Origin: Anaerolineaceae bacterium UBA5224
GTDB taxonomy: Bacteria; Chloroflexota; Anaerolineae; Anaerolineales; Anaerolineaceae
Direction: 5' to 3'
NCBI GenBank assembly: GCA_002409365.1
Contig: DHUW01000071.1
Location: 31,724-47,561, forward strand
Length of the DNA: 15,838 nt
Shown: piece by piece, positions 1-7,433 of the stretch
Layout: each line of letters opens with the position of its first letter
How positions within the stretch are numbered: position 1 is the first letter of the stretch
The notes under the pieces: model-generated
Databases searched by the model: none
Told to the model about the DNA's origin: nothing
The model's input: only the letters and a program-made list of their open reading frames with translations
Program-made: the position numbers and the translations under genes

Positions 1-606
1 CTCGGTTTGGTAGACCAACTTACCATTTACGATAAAAGTTGGTGTAGCATTGACACCCAACGCCTTGCCGTAATTGCGTCCATCCTCAATCACCTTTGCC
101 GGGCGGTCGCTTGCCAGGCAGCTTTCAAATGAAGCCATATCCAGGTTGACATCGCTGGCGTAATTACGCAAACTCTCATCGGCATATGCGCCTGAATACC
201 CGGCATTTTGATATACCAGTTTTTTGTATTCCCAAAACTTGTTTTGTTCGCCAGCGCAATATGTTGCTTGGGCAGCTTTGGTGGAAGCATCTTCCTGGAA
301 CTGGAAATCGTAATAGGTGATGTAGACTTTTCCGCTATCGACGTAGTCACGGAAGAATGATGCTTCGCTCTCGCGGGCATAATTTTGGCAATGTGAACAG
401 GTGAAGTTGGAGAATTGAGCGACTTTTACTGGTGCTTCGGGATCGCCAGCTGAGGGTCCATCCACTTTTCTACGTGGAATGAAGTAAATCAGTAAGAAAG
501 CTAAGGCAACAACTGCAATTATGCCTATAACGGTAAATGTGGTCTTTTTCTTCTGATTCTCGCGCTGTGATTTCAACAACTCACGTTGGTTTTTTAATGT
601 GGTCAT
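1..606 (-). CDS. Membrane-anchored DsbA-like thioredoxin-fold protein, C-terminus cut by the window edge
   Basis: Reading from an ATG at 606 leftward, 202 codons stay open to base 1, so the C-terminal end lies outside the window. Residues 1-22 are basic and polar, 23-43 form one hydrophobic segment (an uncleaved anchor or signal), and the rest is a DsbA/thioredoxin-like domain expected on the outer face of the membrane. The redox motif is Cys70-Ser-His-Cys73 (FTCSHCQNY), two further cysteines are at 117 and 163, and the cis-proline loop is ATPTF with Pro189. Known DsbA-family proteins with this layout oxidise or isomerise thiols of exported proteins, often reoxidised by DsbB or VKOR; no such partner is visible here. 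A strong Shine-Dalgarno AAGGAG lies 6 nt before the ATG, and the gene has its own TATAAT box at 635-640. The fold and active site are clear; oxidase versus isomerase role is not decided. Confidence 0.88.
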   Translation of the reverse strand, partial: MTTLKNQRELLKSQRENQKKKTTFTVIGIIAVVALAFLLIYFIPRRKVDGPSAGDPEAPVKVAQFSNFTCSHCQNYARESEASFFRDYVDSGKVYITYYDFQFQEDASTKAAQATYCAGEQNKFWEYKKLVYQNAGYSGAYADESLRNYASDVNLDMASFESCLASDRPAKVIEDGRNYGKALGVNATPTFIVNGKLVYQTE

Positions 607-634
607 TCGTGACTCCTTGAAAAATGATTAAGCA

Positions 635-640
635 ATTATA
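635..640 (-). promoter_or_regulatory. Putative -10 box of the DsbA-like gene
   Basis: The leftward strand reads a perfect TATAAT here, in the 47-bp gap between the GNAT stop and the DsbA-like start. A start point about 7 nt downstream would give a leader of about 22 nt that contains the AAGGAG ribosome site. No good -35 hexamer is seen. This suggests the DsbA-like gene can be transcribed separately from the upstream parAB operon. Confidence 0.5.
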
Positions 641-653
641 TCCATTAACTTAA

Positions 654-1499
654 TTATGCCAGATCCAGACAATAAACCGGAACCAGGCTGCCTTCCTGTT
701 TGAAACCCAGGGCTTCGTATACCCGTAATGAAGACCGGTTGTCTGCCTGGGTGTTGACACTGATCAATTCGTAACGATTATCTTCAAAATGCACTGAAAG
801 ATCAAAAAGCAACGATTTCGCAATTCCGCGCCCTCTGAACCGGGGAAGCACAGCTAAACGAGCAAGGTGCAGATTGTCCAGGAACCGCGTGGTGACCTGG
901 TAGGCGATCGGTTTGCCTTCGAATGTTGCCAGACTGGCGTATTCACTGGTCTGGTAACATTTTTTCAGGCTGTCCTGGTTGAGCTGCCAGGGAGGGGCAA
1001 AACAAAGTTGGTCCAACTCCCAAACTTCAGGCCAATCGCCCCAGCGCATCGGTCTGATCTCCAACTCAGGATGAGGTTCGGGAGTACTGCCTGAGATCTG
1101 ACGTGTTGCCAGCGATACCAGGTGATTTTGCACGTAGAATCCCGCAGCCAGCAACAGATTCTCAAACCACTCACTGGTTGCCAGGCTAAATAATTGCGTT
1201 ACGCCCTGGCTTCTCAGCCAGTTCCTGGCATGTTCGAGCAGCAGGTGGAAGTTCGTTCTGTGATTGCCATCCCGTTGGGTAAAAAAGAAACGGATCCAGG
1301 CGAAATCCTGTGTTTCGGGGGCAACAGAAATCATTGCTTCCAGTTCTTCAGGAGAATGGAGGCAAAAAGTTGAGTTTTCGGAAATGCGTGATTTACTGGT
1401 GAACCAATCCAGGTGCTCGTAAGCCAGATTGGGGGCATTGATGAGCCTGAGCATATTAACCGGTTCACAGGTATCACCAGGTTGAATCATCGGAGTCAA
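654..1499 (-). CDS. GNAT-family N-acetyltransferase with a degenerate second GNAT half
   Basis: A 281-residue protein. The C-terminal half (about 145-281) is a recognisable GNAT domain: acetyl-CoA pyrophosphate-binding motif RFRGRGIAKSL at about 220-230, preceded by the beta-4 strand LARLAVLP, and ending in a typical NRSSLRVYEALGFK segment. The N-terminal half (about 1-138) has a GNAT-like pattern (LLEHARNWLRSQG, then WFENLLLAAGF) but no intact acetyl-CoA motif, so it looks like a decayed duplicate. Such enzymes move an acetyl group from acetyl-CoA to an amine; the substrate cannot be read from sequence. The chosen start is TTG at 1499, because GAGAGG lies 6 nt before it; an ATG at 1490 would remove three residues. 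It begins 3 nt after the amidohydrolase stop, so it is probably the last gene of the operon. Confidence 0.85.
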   Translation of the reverse strand: MTPMIQPGDTCEPVNMLRLINAPNLAYEHLDWFTSKSRISENSTFCLHSPEELEAMISVAPETQDFAWIRFFFTQRDGNHRTNFHLLLEHARNWLRSQGVTQLFSLATSEWFENLLLAAGFYVQNHLVSLATRQISGSTPEPHPELEIRPMRWGDWPEVWELDQLCFAPPWQLNQDSLKKCYQTSEYASLATFEGKPIAYQVTTRFLDNLHLARLAVLPRFRGRGIAKSLLFDLSVHFEDNRYELISVNTQADNRSSLRVYEALGFKQEGSLVPVYCLDLA

Positions 1500-1502
1500 T
1501 AA

Positions 1503-3077
1503 TTACCTCTCGAAAACAACTTCACCGGCAACCACAGTCATCCTTGGTTTCAGGTCTGTTAATTCGGATTGATCTGAAGTGAAGGGATCCTGGTCGAGAA
1601 CGATAAAGTCGGCAGGCATCCCCACTCCGAGCAGATCGGCTTTGTAACTGCCAGGCAAAGGCTGGGTGTAAGCCTGGATAGCCTGGAGAAGCGTGACGCG
1701 CTGCTGTGGGTACCAACCTCCTGTTGGTTGTCCATTTTGGCGCTGACGGGTCACAGCAGCATGGATCCCCAGGAACGGATTCGGGCTTTCCACCGGTGTA
1801 TCCGAACCGAAACGCACATTAATGCCTTCCTGGAACAGGCTTTGATAGGCATAGGCATTCTCACAGCGCTTACCCCAGTGGTGATCGGCTGTAAGGTAAT
1901 CGGAGGTGGCATGGATAGGCTGGACTGAGGCAATAATGTTCAGATCATGCATGCGTCTGCGATCAGTAGGTTGTATGATCTGAACATGTTCAATGCGATG
2001 GGGCAGAGCCGGCAAACCGTTCGCGCGTTCAAGTTGTCTGAGCAGGCTAAAGCCATCCAGCACTTCTCTGACAGCAAGGTCGCCAATGGCATGTACCGAG
2101 AGCGGCCAACCTGCAAATGCAGCCTGTAAGCCAAGTTTGGCGAGGTCGGAAGCTTTCAATAAGAGCATGCCGCGGTTTTGCGAGCCTTCGTAAGGTTCCA
2201 TCATCGCCGCACTTTGAGGACCTAGCGCGCCATCTGCAAAATCTTTCAACCAACCGGGTTGAATGAAAGGTGGCCGTGTTAGTTTTTGGCGCCAATTTCC
2301 TGCGATCACTTTCTCAACTTCCTCAGAAGGCAGGTTCTTGGTCACTTTTAATTTCAACTGACCTCGTTCAGCCAAAAGTAACAAGGCTTCCGCAGATTCG
2401 AACCGGTCAAAATCGTGCACAGCAGTAAATCCAAGACTGTTTAGATAGGTTTGTGCCTGCAAGATCTTTTGGGCGGTTTGTTCTACGTTGGGTTCGGGTA
2501 GTAAGTCAGAGGCAATGAAGGCAGCATGTTCGAGTAAAATGCCCGTCGGATCACCGTTGGCATCCCTCAAGATGATGCCGCCCTCGGGGTCGGGAGTGTT
2601 TCGGTCGATCCCGGTAATGCGCATAGCCATAGAATTAACCCAGGCAGCGTGCAATGACTTGGCATGCAGGAAGATGGGGTGACCTGCGCTGACTGCATCA
2701 AGCTGGGCGGCAGTGCCGTATCCGGCTGGCTGCCAGGCATTGTGATTCCAGCCATAACCGAGGATCCACTCGCCAGCGGGCGTACTTTCTGCCTTCTCTG
2801 CGACCCTTGCCAAACATTCTGTCAGACTATCGGTTTCACAATCGACGGCGTCCAGCTTTTCTGCGAAATTTGCCAGGTGCAGATGAAAATCACACAGTCC
2901 CGGAAGAACTGTCTTTCCAGCCAAATTAATTTCAGTTATGGTAGCAGTTTCGAATTCACGCGCTTGCTGATAATCACCTGAAAACAAGATCTGACCATCT
3001 TGTGCCAACAGAGAAACCTCACCTTTGAAGTGGCTTAATGGCAGGTGCGCATTAGTGAAAAGGATCGGTTTACCCAT
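1503..3077 (-). CDS. Amidohydrolase family protein (YtcJ-like, amidohydrolase_3)
   Basis: A 524-residue metal-dependent hydrolase of the amidohydrolase superfamily, YtcJ-like group. Metal ligands can be followed in order: HxH in DFHLHL (H65, H67), the lysine in LKDFADGALG (about K278), histidine in SVHAIGD (about H329), histidine in HRIEHVQ (about H364), and aspartate in RFGSDTPVESP (about D426). The composite beta-sandwich ends (start ILFTNAHL, end PADFIVLDQDP) are also typical. Family members cleave amide, C-N or ester bonds of small molecules, and the YtcJ group is largely of unknown substrate. ATG at 3077 is preferred; it overlaps the parB stop by 8 nt, indicating translational coupling. 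An in-frame TTG at 3095 would add six residues. No signal peptide is seen, so it is probably cytoplasmic. Its place after parB is probably operon convenience, not a segregation role. Confidence 0.9.
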   Translation of the reverse strand: MGKPILFTNAHLPLSHFKGEVSLLAQDGQILFSGDYQQAREFETATITEINLAGKTVLPGLCDFHLHLANFAEKLDAVDCETDSLTECLARVAEKAESTPAGEWILGYGWNHNAWQPAGYGTAAQLDAVSAGHPIFLHAKSLHAAWVNSMAMRITGIDRNTPDPEGGIILRDANGDPTGILLEHAAFIASDLLPEPNVEQTAQKILQAQTYLNSLGFTAVHDFDRFESAEALLLLAERGQLKLKVTKNLPSEEVEKVIAGNWRQKLTRPPFIQPGWLKDFADGALGPQSAAMMEPYEGSQNRGMLLLKASDLAKLGLQAAFAGWPLSVHAIGDLAVREVLDGFSLLRQLERANGLPALPHRIEHVQIIQPTDRRRMHDLNIIASVQPIHATSDYLTADHHWGKRCENAYAYQSLFQEGINVRFGSDTPVESPNPFLGIHAAVTRQRQNGQPTGGWYPQQRVTLLQAIQAYTQPLPGSYKADLLGVGMPADFIVLDQDPFTSDQSELTDLKPRMTVVAGEVVFER

Positions 3078-3936
3078 TGATTCCCAATGAATCAAGAATT
3101 GCGTTCAGTTCTTCATCCGAATAGAAAGCGATGCTGATCGTGCCTCCCCGCGTACCCTTGGTGAGGTTGACCCTGGTGTGGAAAAATTGTCGTAGTTTAT
3201 TTTCAAGGTCATCGATTTCGGGCGGGCGAGATGTTGGTGTGTTGCTGCGTGGAGATTTACCGATCAGTTTGTTCACCAGAGCTTCCGTTTGACGGACATT
3301 CAGGTTCAGAGAGATCACTGTTTCGAGAGCAGCTTCAATTGATCGCTCGTTGGGCAGACCCAACAAGGCGCGGGCATGCCCTTCACTGATCTCTGAGTTG
3401 AGCAGTGATTTTTGGGCAGCCACAGGCAGATTGAGCAAGCGTAGTGTGTTCGTGACCGAAACCCGGCTCTTGCCTACCCGCTTTGCTATTTCATCGTGCG
3501 TGAGTGAAAAACCATCCAGCAAATTTTGATAAGCTTTAGCCCTCTCCAGAGGGTTAAGGTCTTCACGCTGGACGTTTTCGATGATGGCAAACTCCAGTTG
3601 CTGCTGTTCGGTTGCGCTGCGGATGATCGCAGGCACTTCTTTCAATCCGGCTATTTTTGCTGCCCGCAAACGGCGTTCACCTGCAATCAGGTTGTAGTGA
3701 TTGGCTTCTTCAGCAGGGATCAGGATAAGCGGTTGGATTATGCCGTGTTCACGTATGGATGATGCCAGATCTTCGAGTGCATCACTGTCAAATTGTTTTC
3801 GAGGTTGGTGTGGATTGGGGCTGATATTGGCAACTGGTATAGGTACTACTTTATCACCAGGTCCAACGGTTGGCGTTTCCTGCCAGCCGGGGATCAGTGC
3901 ATCCAACCCGCGTCCTAAACCACTTTTCTTTGCCAT
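3070..3936 (-). CDS. parB: Chromosome-partitioning protein ParB
   Basis: A 288-residue chromosomal ParB (Spo0J type). Residues 1-16 hold the ParA-stimulating GLGRGLDALIP motif. The N-terminal CTP-binding/clamp domain includes NPHQPRKQFD (41-50) and the GERRLRAAKIAG box (86-97). A helix-turn-helix for parS binding lies at about 143-168 (LTHDEIAKRVGKSRVSVTN), and a dimerisation region at about 241-288. By family knowledge it loads at parS, slides as a CTP-dependent clamp, and works with ParA and SMC in origin segregation. The start is firm: GAGGAG overlaps the end of parA and sits 6 nt before the ATG. The gene is 3 nt downstream of parA and overlaps the amidohydrolase start. I found no convincing parS (consensus TGTTTCACGTGAAACA) inside this window. 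Confidence 0.97.
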   Translation of the reverse strand: MAKKSGLGRGLDALIPGWQETPTVGPGDKVVPIPVANISPNPHQPRKQFDSDALEDLASSIREHGIIQPLILIPAEEANHYNLIAGERRLRAAKIAGLKEVPAIIRSATEQQQLEFAIIENVQREDLNPLERAKAYQNLLDGFSLTHDEIAKRVGKSRVSVTNTLRLLNLPVAAQKSLLNSEISEGHARALLGLPNERSIEAALETVISLNLNVRQTEALVNKLIGKSPRSNTPTSRPPEIDDLENKLRQFFHTRVNLTKGTRGGTISIAFYSDEELNAILDSLGING

Positions 3937-3939
3937 ATC

Positions 3940-4731
3940 TTACTCCTCATCCGGGTCAACTTCGATCCCATCACCTTGTAACAATTCCACCGCCAGGTCG
4001 CGATACGCCAATGCGCCAGATGATTTTGGGGCATAAACCGAAATTGGCATGCCAAACGAAGGCGCTTCGGCAAGGCGAATGCTGCGTGGAATGAAAACTT
4101 CAAAAACTTTCAAAGGGAAATACTTTTGAACTTCGACTCTGACATCCGAAGAAAGATTGGTGCGGCTATCGTACATGGTAAGCAAGACCCCCCGGATGCC
4201 TAATTCGGGGAACAAGTTGCCCCTTATTCTGTCAAGCGTACGGGTAAGCTGTCCCAGCCCTTCCAAAGCCAGATATTCTGATTGAACAGGAATGATGATG
4301 CCATCTTCAGCTGCCAGCAGCCCATTCAGGGTGAGCAGGCCGAGTGAAGGGGGGCAATCGACCAGGATGTAATCGTAGCGGTCTCTGACGCTTTCAAGTC
4401 GTTCGCGCAGCATCCGGTCGCGATTTGGCAGGTCGATCAGTTCGATTTCTGCACCGGAAAGGTTGGGGGTAGAGGGGATAAGATCCAATTTGAAGTTGCT
4501 GTTGCGCAATAAGGTTTCAGCAGCCCGCTTTTCTCCAATCAGCACCTCGTAGGTACCATACTGAATTTTGTTATGATCGACTCCCAGGCATGCTGTGGCA
4601 TTACCTTGCGGGTCCAGGTCAATAAGCAAAACTTTTTGACCAAACTGACCCAGGTAGGCACCAAGGTTGATTGTAGTCGTAGTTTTGCCGACCCCTCCCT
4701 TTTGATTGACGATTGTGTAAATTTTTCCCAT
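3940..4731 (-). CDS. parA: Chromosome-partitioning ATPase ParA (Soj type)
   Basis: A 263-residue deviant-Walker ATPase. The Walker A motif KGGVGKTT is at 11-18, with the signature lysine K11 typical of ParA/MinD. DLDPQGN follows at 38-44 and the Walker B region ILVDCPPSLG at 122-131. The short form begins directly with the ATPase domain and lacks the N-terminal DNA-binding extension of P1-type plasmid ParA, so it is the chromosomal Soj class. It binds DNA nonspecifically as an ATP dimer and is stimulated by ParB. The ATG is 9 nt after the sugar-kinase stop; no clear Shine-Dalgarno is present, so translation may depend on coupling to the upstream gene. Confidence 0.97.
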   Translation of the reverse strand: MGKIYTIVNQKGGVGKTTTTINLGAYLGQFGQKVLLIDLDPQGNATACLGVDHNKIQYGTYEVLIGEKRAAETLLRNSNFKLDLIPSTPNLSGAEIELIDLPNRDRMLRERLESVRDRYDYILVDCPPSLGLLTLNGLLAAEDGIIIPVQSEYLALEGLGQLTRTLDRIRGNLFPELGIRGVLLTMYDSRTNLSSDVRVEVQKYFPLKVFEVFIPRSIRLAEAPSFGMPISVYAPKSSGALAYRDLAVELLQGDGIEVDPDEE

Positions 4732-4740
4732 AGGTTATTT

Positions 4741-5592
4741 TTAAGAGCACCTGTCTGTTGCATGCTGGATTTCATCCGACCTGGGAACGCTGTCCAGGTA
4801 ATACCTGGTCACTGAATTTGCTGAGAGTTCCACTGCAAAACGGGCAGCCTCCCACGGATCTTTGGTAGTATAAAGGCGATGGAAAAAACAAGCTGCAAAA
4901 ATATCTCCTGCCCCAGTCTCATCAAGCGAATTCTTTTGGGGAGCATCGAAGTTACGAACCTCTTGTTTCCAATATACCCTTGCACCATCCTTGTTTTCAG
5001 TCACCACCAATAATTTGCAGAGATGGGCGTACTCTTCAATCAGAAGCTCATCACGCTGTAAATCTTCAAAAGAAAGCACGACAGCATCCACTTTAGGGAG
5101 TAACCTTTCTTTATCGGGCAGATCCGTGAAACTCACTTTACCATCCTCAGCGATCATTCGTAGCATCCCCTGGGGGGTGCTGCAAAGAAAACTGTCTGGA
5201 AATGCATCCAAAAGGTCAGGATCGATCTCACCGGCAACCGGTCCAAGGTGAACGATTGACGCATTACGCCAGGTGGATGGTATGTCTTTTGCGGACAAAA
5301 CCGAACCGCGCTGATAGCAATATTGCTGTCGACCAGACGGGGTATTGATGTTCCTGAAAAGAGTAGTTTGACCTGGATGAGCATTGAAAACCTGGATCGG
5401 TGAAAGCGGATCAAGGTCCTCTTCCGTAGCATGACTGCTAATGATGCCAACCTCATGACCAAGTTGGTGGGCGGTCAGTCCTGAAAAACTGGAAGTACCT
5501 CCCAATCTGGCAGAACCATCGCTCTGCAGGTCCGAGGTGATATGCCCTATCAGCAGGTAATCGATTGGTTCAAGGTTTTGCAGGTCGGTCAT
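4741..5592 (-). CDS. PfkB-family carbohydrate kinase
   Basis: A 283-residue ribokinase/PfkB-family kinase; TTG at 5601 could add three residues. The hallmark C-terminal signature DETGAGDIFAACFF contains the catalytic-base aspartate (about D230) and the GAGD anion hole. The N-terminal substrate region is a variant of the usual GG motif (RLGGTSSFSGLTAHQLG). The family phosphorylates a sugar, nucleoside or similar alcohol with ATP; the acceptor cannot be told from sequence. It is short for the family (about 300-330), with a compact lid region. It is the first gene of the parAB operon, read from the TATAAT box at 5624-5629, and its stop is 9 nt before parA. Neither candidate start has a strong ribosome site, so the exact start is uncertain. 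Confidence 0.86.
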   Translation of the reverse strand: MTDLQNLEPIDYLLIGHITSDLQSDGSARLGGTSSFSGLTAHQLGHEVGIISSHATEEDLDPLSPIQVFNAHPGQTTLFRNINTPSGRQQYCYQRGSVLSAKDIPSTWRNASIVHLGPVAGEIDPDLLDAFPDSFLCSTPQGMLRMIAEDGKVSFTDLPDKERLLPKVDAVVLSFEDLQRDELLIEEYAHLCKLLVVTENKDGARVYWKQEVRNFDAPQKNSLDETGAGDIFAACFFHRLYTTKDPWEAARFAVELSANSVTRYYLDSVPRSDEIQHATDRCS

Positions 5593-5623
5593 AAGCGTCA
5601 ATTTATGTCTTTCAGAATGAAAA

Positions 5624-5629
5624 ATTATA
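5624..5629 (-). promoter_or_regulatory. Putative -10 box for the sugar kinase-parAB operon
   Basis: A perfect TATAAT on the leftward strand, about 31 nt upstream of the preferred kinase ATG, predicts a short leader of about 25 nt. There is no recognisable -35 hexamer at 16-18 nt spacing. It lies in the 139-bp divergent gap shared with the ParB-USP gene, which holds no other obvious feature. Confidence 0.5.
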
Positions 5630-5716
5630 GCATGGAACCGGGCTGTTTTCCTTATCCATTAAGCCAGCGGTCAAAAATTTGCATCAACTTAATCTCATGT
5701 ATTCATAGAGTGAGGG

Positions 5717-5722
5717 TAAAAT
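5717..5722 (+). promoter_or_regulatory. Putative -10 box of the ParB-USP gene, nearly leaderless
   Basis: GGGTAAAAT ends 9 nt before the ATG at 5732, so transcription would start only 2-3 nt before the start codon. No Shine-Dalgarno is found at normal spacing; GAGGG is 16 nt away and abuts the box. The same GGGTAAAAT string precedes radC. Confidence 0.42.
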
Positions 5723-5731
5723 TACAACAAT

Positions 5732-7432
5732 ATGCATGAAGATAGGCAAGCTTACAGAAAAGCAATCGAAGACTTTCATCGCCTCCGCAGCAAGGCTGCG
5801 TTGGACCGTTTCTGGGCGGGTATCCGTGGAGAATCCCTGGATCTGCTGCCATACGACGAGGTATCATCCAAACTACGTGCGGTGAGCCAGACCGATATCG
5901 GTTTAAAGCAAGTTCCCCTTGAAAATATCATTGGCAGTGTCAATCGCACTGCCGATTTTGACCGCAACTTCCGCCCCCTAAGTGATGACGATCGCTCCCG
6001 CTGGGCAACTGTAAAAGCCGCCATGACCAGCCCTTTTACAGCTGGCGTTCCACCGGTGTCGCTTTATAAAATCGGAGACGCTTATTTCGTCATGGATGGC
6101 AACCACCGCATCTCTATTGCCAAAGAAATGGGCTTGGATTCTATAGAGGCTTATGTCACTGAAGTGAAAACCAAGGTCCCGCTGTCCAGTTCATTCACTC
6201 TGGAAGAACTGGTCGAAAAAGCAGCCTTAGCGGATTTTCTTGAGGAGACGCATCTCGATAGAATTTTGCCAGGGATTGATTTGAGCCTGACCCAGGTGCA
6301 AAATTACCCACTCCTGGCAGAACACATTAAAGTGCATGAATACTATATGGGAATTGAGCAGAAGAGAATGATCAGTTTCGATGAAGCTGCTCTCGATTGG
6401 TATGACCATGTTTACATGCCTGTGGTCCGGATCATCGAGGATTCCGGTCTTCGCTATGAATTCCCGGAATACACAATCACTGATCTTTACCTTTGGGTGC
6501 TGGATAAACAGCAGGCGCTTCGGAAAGAATTTGGCATGTCCTTAAAGACCGAAAACGTGGTGGATTTTGTCGCTAGTAAAGAAGGGAAGCAGACCCATGC
6601 AGCTGGTACAGGGGCTGAGGGCGAGTTGGAAAAACAATTGCAGGACAATTCACAATTCTATTCGGACTGTCTGTTCCAAGATATCCTGGTGGGGATAAGT
6701 CATACCGACACCGAACTCCTGGCAGAAAAACAAGCAATCCTGATGAACCGCTGTGGTGATGGCAGCATCATTGGGCTGCATGTTAAATCTGAGACTGATT
6801 CTGCAACAACTGATACAGAATCGATATTGGAAAATCAGTTCTACAAACTCCTCGAAGAACGCCAAATGAAGGGGCGTTATCGTGTCGTTTCAGGGAATGT
6901 CAGCCGAACCTTACAGGAATATGGCTTATTGAGCGATATTATCGTAGTGAAACTCAACTACCCGCCGGTTGGCTCTGTTTTTGACCGGTTATCCTCCGGT
7001 ATCATCACTTTGTTGCAGAGTAGTAACCGACCAATAATGTTCGTCAAAAATGAGCCAATGCTGGTGAACCGCATTTTACTGATCTATGATGAAGGCGAAA
7101 AAGGACGCGAAGCATTTTTTGTTGCAGCTTACTATGCCGCTCGATATGGATGCGGGCTTTTTATCGTTATGCCTGAGAAAGGTGACAAAGCCAGCGAAGA
7201 AGCAATCAAATTTGCGGAAGACTACCTGGCTGCGTTGAACATTAATTATCAAACCGTTCAACTTCCGGCTAATCAGTTGGCTGAGAAGTTGGTTGAAGTC
7301 ATTGATGAAAATGGGATTTCTACGGTCATCCTGGGTGGGTATAAGAGCACGGGTTTGATTGGGCGGATCTTCGGCTCAACTGTCGATCGTGTCCTGGACC
7401 TAAGCCCTGTTCCGGTTCTGGTCTGCCAATAA
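5732..7432 (+). CDS. ParB/sulfiredoxin-like domain fused to two universal-stress (USP) domains
   Basis: A 566-residue, probably cytoplasmic protein. Residues about 55-145 resemble a ParB/sulfiredoxin fold: VSLYKIGDAYFVMDGNHRIS followed by IAKEMGLDSIEAYVTEV, where DGNHR (122-126) takes the place of the ParB GERR box. Residues 150-300 form a helical connector with no motif I recognise. Two USP-like alpha/beta modules follow, about 310-440 and 445-566. The second ends in GLIGRIFGSTVDRVL (541-555) and SPVPVLVC, matching the USP nucleotide-binding tail; the first has a comparable tail, PPVGSVFDRLSSGI, lacking the full glycine pattern. It has no DNA-binding helix-turn-helix like ParB, so a partitioning role should not be assumed; a nucleotide-sensing or stress role is an inference. 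It is divergent from the parAB operon and convergent with the phosphatase gene, with one base between stops. Confidence 0.85.
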   Translation: MHEDRQAYRKAIEDFHRLRSKAALDRFWAGIRGESLDLLPYDEVSSKLRAVSQTDIGLKQVPLENIIGSVNRTADFDRNFRPLSDDDRSRWATVKAAMTSPFTAGVPPVSLYKIGDAYFVMDGNHRISIAKEMGLDSIEAYVTEVKTKVPLSSSFTLEELVEKAALADFLEETHLDRILPGIDLSLTQVQNYPLLAEHIKVHEYYMGIEQKRMISFDEAALDWYDHVYMPVVRIIEDSGLRYEFPEYTITDLYLWVLDKQQALRKEFGMSLKTENVVDFVASKEGKQTHAAGTGAEGELEKQLQDNSQFYSDCLFQDILVGISHTDTELLAEKQAILMNRCGDGSIIGLHVKSETDSATTDTESILENQFYKLLEERQMKGRYRVVSGNVSRTLQEYGLLSDIIVVKLNYPPVGSVFDRLSSGIITLLQSSNRPIMFVKNEPMLVNRILLIYDEGEKGREAFFVAAYYAARYGCGLFIVMPEKGDKASEEAIKFAEDYLAALNINYQTVQLPANQLAEKLVEVIDENGISTVILGGYKSTGLIGRIFGSTVDRVLDLSPVPVLVCQ

Positions 7433-7433
7433 T

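Noticed and set aside
2664..2981. Rightward 105-codon frame opposite the amidohydrolase gene
   Set aside because: It lies entirely antisense to a well-supported gene with conserved metal ligands, and has no recognisable domain or ribosome site.
3070..5592. Possibility that parAB indicates a plasmid
   Set aside because: ParA is the short Soj type with the chromosomal ParB N-terminal motif, and the neighbours (radC, degV, amidohydrolase) are chromosomal; no replication initiator or relaxase is present.
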